From: Pseudoclavibacter sp. AY1H1
GTDB taxonomy: Bacteria > Actinomycetota > Actinomycetes > Actinomycetales > Microbacteriaceae
Length of the DNA stretch: 64,000 bases
Assembly: GCF_002931055.1 (NCBI RefSeq)
Contig: NZ_PSXX01000001.1
Span: forward strand, 186,001 to 250,000
Direction of reading: 5' to 3'
Shown piece after piece: positions 16,832 to 23,640 of this stretch (its first letter is position 1; each line of letters begins with the position of its first letter). The translations under genes were made by a program, and so were the position numbers. The notes beneath the pieces were generated by a model. That model ran no database searches. It worked only from the letters and a program-made list of their open reading frames with translations, and had not been told where the DNA came from.

Positions 16832-17713
16832 GTGTCCAGGTCACGTCGTCTAGATAGCGCCGGCAAGCGCCTGCCTCGGCGATCGTTCAAGACGTGGGCA
16901 CACGATCTCCTCGAGAAGATGATCGAGAAGGGGGCATGGGTACCCGCTGCGCTGGTTCTCACGGCCGAGATCGTCAGCTTCGTCGCCGGTGTCATTGCGG
17001 GTTTCGTGTGGGTGCCTTTCGGGGAGGATCACCCCGAATGGACGTGGCATAACTACCTCGCGCTGGGCCTCGTGCTATTCGCGGCGTTGGGGCTGCTGGC
17101 TGCGTTCGGGATCACGAAACTCACCCAGGCCGCGCGGTCCGCAGCGGTAGAAGAAAAGAACGCGGAGAAACTGACCGCGGATGAGAACATCCAAGAAGCA
17201 GTGATTCCCACTATGCGGTCGCTCGCCAAGCTTGCCAGTCGCCCATCAGACCAGCGTGCGGAGCAGTTCAGCAAGACCATCAACAACGTCATGATGTCGA
17301 GGCCTCTCCTCTTCCCGAAAAAGAACACCCGCATGATCATTTATCAGGTTGTGGACGAGCGGAACAAGTCCCGACGCTTGGAATCGGTCGACTTCTACGG
17401 TCGACGTGCTAACAAGCCGCGGGGATTCAAGGACAAGGATCGCGGGCGCGGGCAACGCGTGTTCGAGTGGCTTGACGCAGACGACGCGCAGCCGCGGTTC
17501 ATTCCTGACGTTCGACAGGAACCGGACTTCGACACGACAGAAGCCAACGGGTACCTGACGTACATCTCGGTCCCCATCGTTTCGGACGGCACAGTCAGGG
17601 GCATGTTGAGTGTGGACGCCCCCGACTCAGGAGACTTGGACGAAACAGACATCCCGATGCTGGAAGTTTTGGCATACGCTCTTGCCACGGCCTTCGTACT
17701 TCGTCAACGCTGA
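16832..17713 (+). CDS. Two-helix membrane protein with a GAF sensor domain
   Basis: A 293-residue protein. A basic N-terminus is followed by two membrane helices (about 38-60 and 71-94). A charged helical linker (about 97-125) leads to a C-terminal domain of about 150 residues that looks like GAF: TRMIIYQVVDERNKSRRLES, then GYLTYISVPIVSDGTVRGML with a final helix VLAYALATAFVL. GAF domains bind small ligands, including cyclic nucleotides. Membrane-plus-ligand-sensor layouts occur among phage-defence effectors, but no nucleotide cyclase is seen nearby. The gene is intact and less GC-rich than the host. Start GTG 16832 fits the -10 just upstream. Confidence 0.65.
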   Translation: MSRSRRLDSAGKRLPRRSFKTWAHDLLEKMIEKGAWVPAALVLTAEIVSFVAGVIAGFVWVPFGEDHPEWTWHNYLALGLVLFAALGLLAAFGITKLTQAARSAAVEEKNAEKLTADENIQEAVIPTMRSLAKLASRPSDQRAEQFSKTINNVMMSRPLLFPKKNTRMIIYQVVDERNKSRRLESVDFYGRRANKPRGFKDKDRGRGQRVFEWLDADDAQPRFIPDVRQEPDFDTTEANGYLTYISVPIVSDGTVRGMLSVDAPDSGDLDETDIPMLEVLAYALATAFVLRQR

Positions 17714-17796
17714 CGGTTTCGTGGTTCCGTCTCCTTCGGCGGTTTCACGGATCCCACCACACTTCGTTGTCATACACTCGATGCAAGGAGGACACG

Positions 17797-17958
17797 ATGC
17801 AAGAAAAGTTCAACGTCAAAACTCCATCCGCTCGTGAGCGAGCCAAGCTCGAAGCGAAGCGTGAAGCGGAACGCGCCGCACGCCGCAAGGAACGCGAACA
17901 GCTCATCCGCGATGAGGACTCCCGACGACGGTCCCGAAGACTAGCCGCTAGCTACTAG
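17797..17958 (+). CDS. Small highly charged peptide
   Basis: A 53-residue protein preceded by a strong AAGGAGG ribosome site six bases before the ATG. It is almost entirely Arg, Lys, Glu and Ala (ERAKLEAKREAERAARRKER), likely one long charged helix. A hairpin terminator follows at 17971. No family recognised. The strong ribosome site and terminator support expression. Confidence 0.5.
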   Translation: MQEKFNVKTPSARERAKLEAKREAERAARRKEREQLIRDEDSRRRSRRLAASY

Positions 17959-17970
17959 CGGAGTGACAGC

Positions 17971-18004
17971 AACCGCCCCACCTCCTCAGGGAGGTGGGGC
18001 GGTT
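17971..18004. terminator. Bidirectional hairpin terminator
   Basis: Perfect 15-bp arms 17971-17985 and 17990-18004 with a 4-base loop, between the plus-strand peptide gene and the minus-strand gene ending at 18013. Only a weak T-rich tail follows. Confidence 0.75.
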
Positions 18005-18012
18005 CCTTGTTC

Positions 18013-18222
18013 CTACGAGTCGATCCGCTCCAGCTTCGCGAACTCATGCAGCTCGACTGCGCCGGTGTCGGGGAAGTGGACGTACCAGGCTTCGATTTGG
18101 GCTGAGTTGCCTACATCTAGGAGAGCGCCACGCTGCCCGCCCATGGCGGCGAGCTGCCCGACGCGTTCGGTGCCTCGAATTTTGACGCGTTCTCCGGGTA
18201 CCGGATACTTATAAGCAGTCAT
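18013..18222 (-). CDS. Small KOW/SH3-like unknown protein
   Basis: A 69-residue protein beginning MTAYKYPVPGERVKIRG, with AGAAGAGG as ribosome site. It has alternating hydrophobic strands and ends in a short helix (ELHEFAKLERIDS). The length and pattern resemble a small SH3/KOW-like barrel as found in many phages. It is the last of a minus-strand group of three at the right end of the element. Confidence 0.5.
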   Translation of the reverse strand: MTAYKYPVPGERVKIRGTERVGQLAAMGGQRGALLDVGNSAQIEAWYVHFPDTGAVELHEFAKLERIDS

Positions 18223-18278
18223 ATTTTGTGCCTCTTCTCATCATGGTTCGGGTAGCGACGCCCGCAACCCACATCCTG

Positions 18279-18440
18279 TCAGGCGACTGCAACGACCCGG
18301 CACTCCGGGCACCGCATGCGCTCGCCAAGGTCGAAGAGCACGAGGCACCGCGGGCACCTCGGCCAGCCGATGAAGTCGTCGTCCATGTCGGGAGCGTCGC
18401 CGTGCGAGGCCCTCCATGACGGGGCTGTGGAGAAAATCAC
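18279..18440 (-). CDS. Small zinc-ribbon protein
   Basis: A 53-residue protein from GTG 18440, which overlaps the upstream stop as GTGA; an internal ATG at 18386 is an alternative start. It carries a tight zinc ribbon: CPRC, then 12 residues, then CPEC, at the C-terminal half. Small two-knuckle zinc proteins are frequent in phage early regions. The coupled start to the 170-residue gene supports it. Confidence 0.5.
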   Translation of the reverse strand: MIFSTAPSWRASHGDAPDMDDDFIGWPRCPRCLVLFDLGERMRCPECRVVAVA

Positions 18441-18949
18441 CACCCCTTCTTCCCCGTCGCGCGCTGCGCCATGTAGAGCAACGCGACCGACAGCTCGGAA
18501 ACCAGTCGTTGAGCAGCGAGCGCGTCACCCTCGAGCGTGACCGTGTCGCGGATCTGCGCGTTCCCGTGGGAGATCGCCCACTCCTCTTCGCTCATAGTCC
18601 CGACCTCGAGCGCGTGCCGAACCTCCGAACGCACGCCACCTTCCGTCACCCACTGCAGCAGCTCAGGCCACGCGTCGAACACGACGAGCGGTTCGAGGAG
18701 GATCGGCTCGTACGTGTCGCCGTCGACGGTGGCCGGCGCCGGCACGAGTTCGCCGTCGACGTCTCGCAGTGGGGGAGTCTCACCCCAGAGAATCCAGGAC
18801 AGGCCGTCGACGGGCCTCGTCGCCACCGGACGCCAGCACACGATGCGCTTCGTCCACTTCGAGTCGACCCGCTCGCGGACCGTCTCGCACCGCAACGACA
18901 GCGACTCGAGGGCGACTTCGGCAGTGACCTGCACAGCTGGTTCGTTCAT
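18437..18949 (-). CDS. Unknown protein at the right end of the element
   Basis: A 170-residue protein from ATG 18949 (MNEPAVQVTAEVALESLSL). It is acidic, with aromatic-rich strands in the first half (WTKRIVCWRP, GLSWILWGET) and a helical second half ending ATGKKGW. No domain recognised. It is the first gene inward from the right attachment site. The 160 bases between it and attR hold the integrase-arm-like repeat and no gene. Confidence 0.5.
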   Translation of the reverse strand: MNEPAVQVTAEVALESLSLRCETVRERVDSKWTKRIVCWRPVATRPVDGLSWILWGETPPLRDVDGELVPAPATVDGDTYEPILLEPLVVFDAWPELLQWVTEGGVRSEVRHALEVGTMSEEEWAISHGNAQIRDTVTLEGDALAAQRLVSELSVALLYMAQRATGKKGW

Positions 18950-18990
18950 GCGGGGATGCTCGCACAGGCCACCGACAAGGACCGGAGCGT

Positions 18991-19007
18991 GCCCACATTC
19001 TGCCCAC
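18991..19007 (+). repeat. Right integrase arm-type repeat
   Basis: GCCCACATTCTGCCCAC differs from the left copy (8298-8314) at one base and has the same orientation. It lies 105 bases inside the right repeat; the left copy lies 67 bases inside the left repeat. Confidence 0.55.
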
Positions 19008-19112
19008 ACTTCGCGAAACCTGACCCACCCTCGGGACCCCCTCGACCCCTCTCAAACCCTGAAACGACTGGCCTCAGCAGATGGCTCTCACCGTTCCGGG
19101 GTCCCGGCGCGA

Positions 19113-19164
19113 GTTCGATTCCCCCCATCTCCACGAAACCCACGTCATGAGCGAAGGCCCCGAC
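19113..19164 (+). repeat. attR: 52-bp direct repeat, copy 2
   Basis: Identical to 8179-8230. This copy has lost the rest of tmRNA and is the orphan host 3' end of ssrA, displaced by integration. Confidence 0.95.
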
Positions 19165-19193
19165 TGCCAGGTCATCGCCACGGCAGCCGGGGC
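19157..19193 (+). terminator. Displaced original ssrA terminator
   Basis: Arms 19157-19168 and 19182-19193 pair over 12 bp with one A-C mismatch. This is probably the terminator that followed ssrA before integration. Confidence 0.55.
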
Positions 19194-19219
19194 ACTGTTG
19201 TCTCTGCGGGTGACGCTGC

Positions 19220-19864
19220 TCAGCTCTCCGGCCACACCCCAGAGGTGCCGCGCCTGTGGCTGCCGACAAGGTGCGTGTCCACGACGCCGATGGCTTCCAT
19301 GAGCGCGAAGAGGTTGGTCGGTCCGACGAAGCTGAAGCCGCGCGCTTTGAGCTGCTTTGTCAGCCACTTCGACTCCTCGCTGCTGCTCGGGACCTCGGCA
19401 ACGGTCGTGGGCCTCGGCGTCACCTGCGGCTTCGCGCTCCAGACCAGCTCGTGCAGCGGTTCGCTCTCGCGAAGGGCGATCGTCGCGCGCGCGTTCTTGA
19501 TGATCGACGAGATCTTCAGACGGTTGCGGATGACACCCGCGTCGAGCATCAGCCGCTCGAGGTCCCCGTCACCGAACTCGGCGACGGCATCGACGTCGAA
19601 GCCGCTGAATGCGGCGCGGAGAAGTGGACGACGCTGCAGGATGAGCCGCCACGAGAGCCCGGATTGGAAGATCTCCAGGCAGAGCCGTTCGAACACGCCT
19701 CGCTCGTCAACGATCGGCATGCCCCACTCCGTGTCGTAGTAGTCCATCAGCATCTGATCCTGGCTCGCCCAGGGCGGGCGGGCCAGCCCATCTTCGCCGA
19801 TCACGAGCTCTGTCGAGGCACTCGCCGAGGGGAGCGCTGCGGTCGGCTGGGTGGATGCTGGCAT
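19220..19864 (-). CDS. DNA-3-methyladenine glycosylase I-like protein
   Basis: A 214-residue member of the Tag family, which excises alkylated adenine in base-excision repair. I chose ATG 19864 because GGAGGGG lies eight bases upstream. Family motifs are clear: YYDTEWGMP, FERLCLEIFQSGLSW, NRLKISSIIKNA and GFSFVGPTNLFALMEAIG. The zinc-binding residues of E. coli Tag are mostly replaced: the N-terminal Cys is Pro (RPPW), the His before DTEWG is Tyr, and the C-terminal GC is GS (DTHLVGS). The Glu of the EWG motif remains. It may be an active zinc-free variant or a diverged paralogue. It is the first host gene after the element. Confidence 0.85.
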   Translation of the reverse strand: MPASTQPTAALPSASASTELVIGEDGLARPPWASQDQMLMDYYDTEWGMPIVDERGVFERLCLEIFQSGLSWRLILQRRPLLRAAFSGFDVDAVAEFGDGDLERLMLDAGVIRNRLKISSIIKNARATIALRESEPLHELVWSAKPQVTPRPTTVAEVPSSSEESKWLTKQLKARGFSFVGPTNLFALMEAIGVVDTHLVGSHRRGTSGVWPES

Positions 19865-20014
19865 GGGTCTTTCCCCTCCGGACGCGGAATCCTGCAATCT
19901 CCGCGAACCGGGACGGACGCGAACGGCACTGATCGAGAACCTGCTGTGTCGAGAACGGTACCCGGAGCCTCCGACACCCAGCCGCGCTTGTCCACAGCCA
20001 ACCGAGCGAAACAG

Positions 20015-20458
20015 CTAGCTCCCCGCTGGCACGTGCGAGCCGGTCAGCTCCGCGCCGTCGCTGCTCGCGACCAGACAGGCGAGGTCGCGGTCTCCCTCGG
20101 CCCAGCTCGCCTCACTCGGCACGAGGTGCAGGGCGGTGAGCCCCGCCGTGGCATCGGAGCCGAGCCCGGCGAAATCTGCGGCGCACCGTGCGTCAGCCTC
20201 GGCCGTCAGAGCCTCCTCGCCGGGGAAGTCCTCGCCCAGCTCCGAGGGCGCGATGGACAGCACCTGGTAGAGATGCGGGGTGCCGCAGGACCCAGCGATC
20301 GTGGCAACCGTCTGCTCCGCATTCGACGAGAAGCAGTCACCGGCCGACAGCTCCGTGATCGGCACCATCCGAGGCGCATCTGGTGAAGCCGTGCAGGCCG
20401 TCAGCGCGGCTCCCGCGAGGAGCGCGGTCAGGAGCGTTGCGGGGAGTCGGTGAGCCAC
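20015..20458 (-). CDS. Septum-formation family lipoprotein
   Basis: A 147-residue protein with a signal peptide ending in the lipobox LTAC (Cys at about 22). The mature part has the septum-formation domain pattern: an AGDCF motif near residue 40, then CGTPHLYQV and ADARCAADF, with paired cysteines. These actinobacterial proteins are surface lipoproteins of unclear function. It lies next to a paralogue (20468-21043), with nine bases between them, probably one transcript. Confidence 0.75.
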   Translation of the reverse strand: MAHRLPATLLTALLAGAALTACTASPDAPRMVPITELSAGDCFSSNAEQTVATIAGSCGTPHLYQVLSIAPSELGEDFPGEEALTAEADARCAADFAGLGSDATAGLTALHLVPSEASWAEGDRDLACLVASSDGAELTGSHVPAGS

Positions 20459-20467
20459 GCTCCCAGG

Positions 20468-21043
20468 CTAGTTGGCTGAGCCCGCTGCCGTGCCAGCTGT
20501 CGGCTGGCCGTCCACGGGAGTCACGATGCAGAGGACCTCGCGGTCGCCGCCACCCCACGACTCCGCGCTCGGCACGATGCCGGTGTAGTTCCAGCTCGTC
20601 AGGAAGGGCTCGGCGCCGATGAATCCGGTGAAGGCTGCCGAGCAGATGTCCTGGAGCGCCGTGTCCACCGCGGCGTCGCCCGGGAAATCGGCTCCACCCT
20701 GCATGTCTTCCGTGTGGTACGCCTCGAAGGTGTGCAGCGAGTCGCAGTTCGGGAACAGCTCGGCGTCATCGGCACCGGACTCGAGGTCGAAGCAGTCGCC
20801 CACCTGGAGATCTTCGATGCCGGTCATCGTCCCTGCGACCGCCGTCGGCGTTGGCGTGGCGGTCTCGCTCTCCGTCGGCGTGGTCGTCGACGACTCGGTC
20901 GCCTCTGCCGTCGACGAGGTCGTCACCACCGGGTCCGAGCCGCCACCCGCGAGGGTCGTGACCAGCGTGCATCCGCTGAGCAGGAGGAGGGCGCTGAGCC
21001 CAAGGGACGCGCCTGCGGCGCTTCGTACGGCGGCGGTTCGCAT
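20468..21043 (-). CDS. Septum-formation family lipoprotein, paralogue
   Basis: A 191-residue protein with signal peptide and lipobox LSGC (Cys at about 25). A Ser/Thr/Glu linker (about 35-70) leads to the domain: VGDCFDLESG, then FPNCDSLHTFEAYHTED, then LQDICSAAFTGFIG and LCIVTP. It shares the domain and cysteine pattern with the neighbouring gene downstream, so the two arose by duplication. It is divergent from the MFS gene at 21203. Confidence 0.75.
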   Translation of the reverse strand: MRTAAVRSAAGASLGLSALLLLSGCTLVTTLAGGGSDPVVTTSSTAEATESSTTTPTESETATPTPTAVAGTMTGIEDLQVGDCFDLESGADDAELFPNCDSLHTFEAYHTEDMQGGADFPGDAAVDTALQDICSAAFTGFIGAEPFLTSWNYTGIVPSAESWGGGDREVLCIVTPVDGQPTAGTAAGSAN

Positions 21044-21187
21044 CGTTGCTCCTCGTGGGGGTGTACGTGGTCCAGAGCTCCATGCCGCTCCCGGAGTCGC
21101 GACTGGACCAGTCTATTGCCGCATTCCCGAAGATCACCACTGAGGCCCCGACCGGCGAAGCGGCCCATGCGGTTCCCGAGAGCGGCG

Positions 21188-21193
21188 TACCAT
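21188..21193 (+). promoter_or_regulatory. Probable -10 element for the MFS gene
   Basis: TACCAT, nine bases before ATG 21203. It supports that start over the upstream GTG at 21194 and suggests a leaderless transcript. Confidence 0.4.
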
Positions 21194-21202
21194 GTGCTCC
21201 AT

Positions 21203-22756
21203 ATGCCACGAGACGCGACTTCCCCCAAGCAGCGGTCAGACGAACAGCTCGATGCGACCTCACCGTCGTCCGCGTCGTCGCCATCCACGCAGGAGGCATC
21301 GCGCTGGCCAGCCTTCGCCGTGTGCGCGGCGGTTGCGGTCCTCACGATCCTGGACCTCGCCAAGGTCAACGTGACCCTCGGGCCGATCGAGCACACCCTC
21401 GGGGCCGCCTCATCCGACGTGCAGCTCATCGTGGCCGGCTACGTTCTCGCGTTCGGCATCCTCCTCGTCCCCTCGGGCAGGCTCGGCGACCTCTGGAATC
21501 GCAAGCGCCTGTTCCTTATCGGCCTCGTCGCGTTCGGACTCGCCTCGCTCGTGTGCGCGCTGAGCGTCACGACGGAGATGCTCATCGGCGGGCGCATCCT
21601 GCAGGGATTCGCGGCCGGTATCCTCATGCCCCAGGTGCTCGGACTCATCCAGCAGCTCTTCACGGGGCAGGAGCGAGGCAGGGCCTTCGGCATCTTCGGC
21701 GCCATCGTGGGCCTCGGCACGGCGTTCGGGCCGACCATCGGCGGGCTGCTCATCGGCCTCCTCGGGGAAGAGGCGGGCTGGCGCTGGACCTTCGCGATGA
21801 ACGTTCCCCTCGCGCTCATCGTGCTCCCGTTCGCCTGGCGGCTCCTGCCCTCGAAGCAGGAGGTCGCCCGAGGGCAGACCCTCGACCTCTTCGGCGTCGC
21901 CCTTCTGGGCCTGGCCGTGCTCACGACGATGCTGCCCTTCGTCCTCACCTCGGGACGCGACACCGACAACCCCGCACGGTGGTGGCTGCTCGCACCGGCG
22001 GTCGCCCTCTTCGTCGGCTTCATCCTCTGGGAACGGCGCTACCTCCGTCTCGGCAAGACCCCCGTCGTCGACTTCGCGCTCTTCCGCACGCCCTCATATC
22101 GCTACGGGGTGCTCATCACGACGCTCTTCTTCGCGGCTATGCCGGTCGGCTTCCTGCTCGTGACGCTATTCCTCCAGCAGGGACTCGGACATCCGGCCGT
22201 GCTGGTCGGAGCAGTCTCGGTGCCATACGCCCTTACGTCCGCCGTGGTCGCCGCGGTGTCGGGCAAGTGGACGTTCCACCACGGTGCGACGCTCGTCGCT
22301 GTCGGCGTCGCCCTCTTCGCGGTGGGCTACGCCGTGGTGCTCGTCGTCACCCAACTGGCTGAACCGGAGCTCTCGCCGTACCTGGTGAGCGCCGCCCTCA
22401 TCATCTCCGGAGCGGGGGCGGGGCTCGTCATGGGGGCGAACCAGATGCGGATGCTGCTGCACGTTCCCGTCGAACAAGCCGGCATCGCAGGCTCGTTCGC
22501 GCAGGTCGGTCAGCGCCTCGGGAATGCGATGGGGCTCGCGATCGGCAGCTCCGTCTTCTTCGCTGGCGTCGCGGCACTGCAGGTCGCGGGAACGGGCCCG
22601 GACACGAGCTCGCCCGTGGTGCAGGAGGCGTACAAGGCGTCCGTCGCGGGCGGGCTCATCGTCGTCATCGGCCTGTCCTGCATCACGCTCGTGGTCGCCA
22701 TCATCGACCTCGTCGGCCACCGCAGACGCCAGCGCGCCCAGCCAGCGGGGGAGTGA
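21203..22756 (+). CDS. MFS drug exporter, DHA2-type with 14 helices
   Basis: A 517-residue major facilitator. About 14 hydrophobic helices fill residues 35-505. Motif A is present as GRLGDLWNRKRLF (near 94), and motif C-like glycine-rich helix 5 as GAIVGLGTAFGPTIGGLL. This marks the drug:H+ antiporter-2 group. The first 30 residues are polar and Ser-rich. The start is supported by TACCAT nine bases upstream. It stands alone, divergent from two lipoproteins. Substrate unknown. Confidence 0.85.
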   Translation: MPRDATSPKQRSDEQLDATSPSSASSPSTQEASRWPAFAVCAAVAVLTILDLAKVNVTLGPIEHTLGAASSDVQLIVAGYVLAFGILLVPSGRLGDLWNRKRLFLIGLVAFGLASLVCALSVTTEMLIGGRILQGFAAGILMPQVLGLIQQLFTGQERGRAFGIFGAIVGLGTAFGPTIGGLLIGLLGEEAGWRWTFAMNVPLALIVLPFAWRLLPSKQEVARGQTLDLFGVALLGLAVLTTMLPFVLTSGRDTDNPARWWLLAPAVALFVGFILWERRYLRLGKTPVVDFALFRTPSYRYGVLITTLFFAAMPVGFLLVTLFLQQGLGHPAVLVGAVSVPYALTSAVVAAVSGKWTFHHGATLVAVGVALFAVGYAVVLVVTQLAEPELSPYLVSAALIISGAGAGLVMGANQMRMLLHVPVEQAGIAGSFAQVGQRLGNAMGLAIGSSVFFAGVAALQVAGTGPDTSSPVVQEAYKASVAGGLIVVIGLSCITLVVAIIDLVGHRRRQRAQPAGE

Positions 22757-22798
22757 ACCGCGCGGGCCGGGACCCGGGCGGAGATCAGCGAGCCGAGG

Positions 22799-23614
22799 TC
22801 AGCGAGCGGCGAGCGCCTTGAGTGCCTGCTCGTGCATGAGCCCGTTCGTGACGAGGGCGCTCCCGTGCCACGGCCCCTCCTCGCCATCCATGCTCGTGAA
22901 CGTGCCGCCGGCTTCGACGACGATCGGCACGATCGCGGCCATGTCGTACGGCTGCAGATCGAACTCGCCCGCGACCTCCATTGCACCTTCCGCGACCAGC
23001 ATGTACGACCAGACCTCGCCGACCGCGCGCGTGCGCCACACGGCGCGGCTGAACTCCAGCAGCTGCGCTGAACGCCCCGCTTCGTCCCAGCCCTTGAGGC
23101 TGTTGTAGCTGATGGAGGCGCGTTCGAGCTCGTCGACGGCGCTCACCTGGATGCGCCGGTCCGTCGCGACGTCGCTGTCGCTGAGGTCGTCATCGAGATA
23201 CGCGCCCTGGCCTGTCGCGCCCCACCACCGGCGGTTGAGGCCAGGCGCCGAGACGACGCCCACCTCGGGGACGCCGTCGATGACGAGGGAGATGAGCGTC
23301 GCCCAGATCGGGATGCCGCGCATGAAGTTCGCCGTGCCGTCGATCGGATCGATGATCCACTGTCGGCGGGAGGTGCCGTGCGAGCCGTACTCCTCGCCCA
23401 GGATGGCGTCGCTTGGACGCGTCTCCGCGAGACGCGAGCGCAGCGCCTGCTCGACAGCGCGGTCCGCATCCGTCACCGGCGTGCGGTCCTCTTTCTCGTA
23501 CACCCCGAGCGAGCGAGAGTTGAAGTGCTTCATCGAGATCGCGTCGGCGATGTCGGCGAGCTCTCTCGCGAGGCGAAGATCGGAGGAGAGCGGATGCAGG
23601 AGTTCGGTGGCCAC
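22799..23614 (-). CDS. hisN: Histidinol-phosphatase, inositol-monophosphatase type
   Basis: A 271-residue Mg-dependent phosphatase that removes phosphate from histidinol phosphate in histidine synthesis. Metal-binding motifs are visible: GEEYG near residue 74, DPIDGTANF near 89, and the late QPYDMAAIVPIVVEAGG. In Actinobacteria the IMP-family HisN commonly follows rsgA and aroA, as here on the minus strand (aroA, rsgA, hisN). The end is 42 bases from the MFS stop, on the opposite strand. Confidence 0.88.
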   Translation of the reverse strand: MATELLHPLSSDLRLARELADIADAISMKHFNSRSLGVYEKEDRTPVTDADRAVEQALRSRLAETRPSDAILGEEYGSHGTSRRQWIIDPIDGTANFMRGIPIWATLISLVIDGVPEVGVVSAPGLNRRWWGATGQGAYLDDDLSDSDVATDRRIQVSAVDELERASISYNSLKGWDEAGRSAQLLEFSRAVWRTRAVGEVWSYMLVAEGAMEVAGEFDLQPYDMAAIVPIVVEAGGTFTSMDGEEGPWHGSALVTNGLMHEQALKALAAR

Positions 23615-23640
23615 CAGCTCAGCCTAGGCCAGCCCGGTGA

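Larger units (their letters stand above)
8179..19164 (+). mobile_element. Integrated element (decayed prophage or satellite) in the 3' end of ssrA
   Basis: A perfect 52-bp direct repeat (8179-8230 and 19113-19164) bounds about 11 kb. The repeat starts in the T-arm of tmRNA and runs past the 3' end into the start of the terminator, a classic tyrosine-recombinase attachment site. The left copy restores the tmRNA gene; the right copy is the orphan host 3' end. Contents are phage-type genes (ParB-like, J-domain, HTH, HNH, holin), zinc-binding proteins and unknown accessory genes. Base composition drops visibly in several accessory genes. I find no integrase, terminase, portal or capsid gene, and several phage-type genes are broken. 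Confidence 0.92.

Noticed and set aside
16900-17713. 2TM-GAF gene as part of a complete cyclic-nucleotide (Pycsar or CBASS) system
   Set aside because: No nucleotide cyclase or nucleotidyltransferase motif is visible within the element.
18241-18528. 95-codon minus-strand open frame at the right end of the element
   Set aside because: A different frame of the same strand encodes a zinc ribbon with two CxxC and couples to the upstream gene, so this frame is a shadow.
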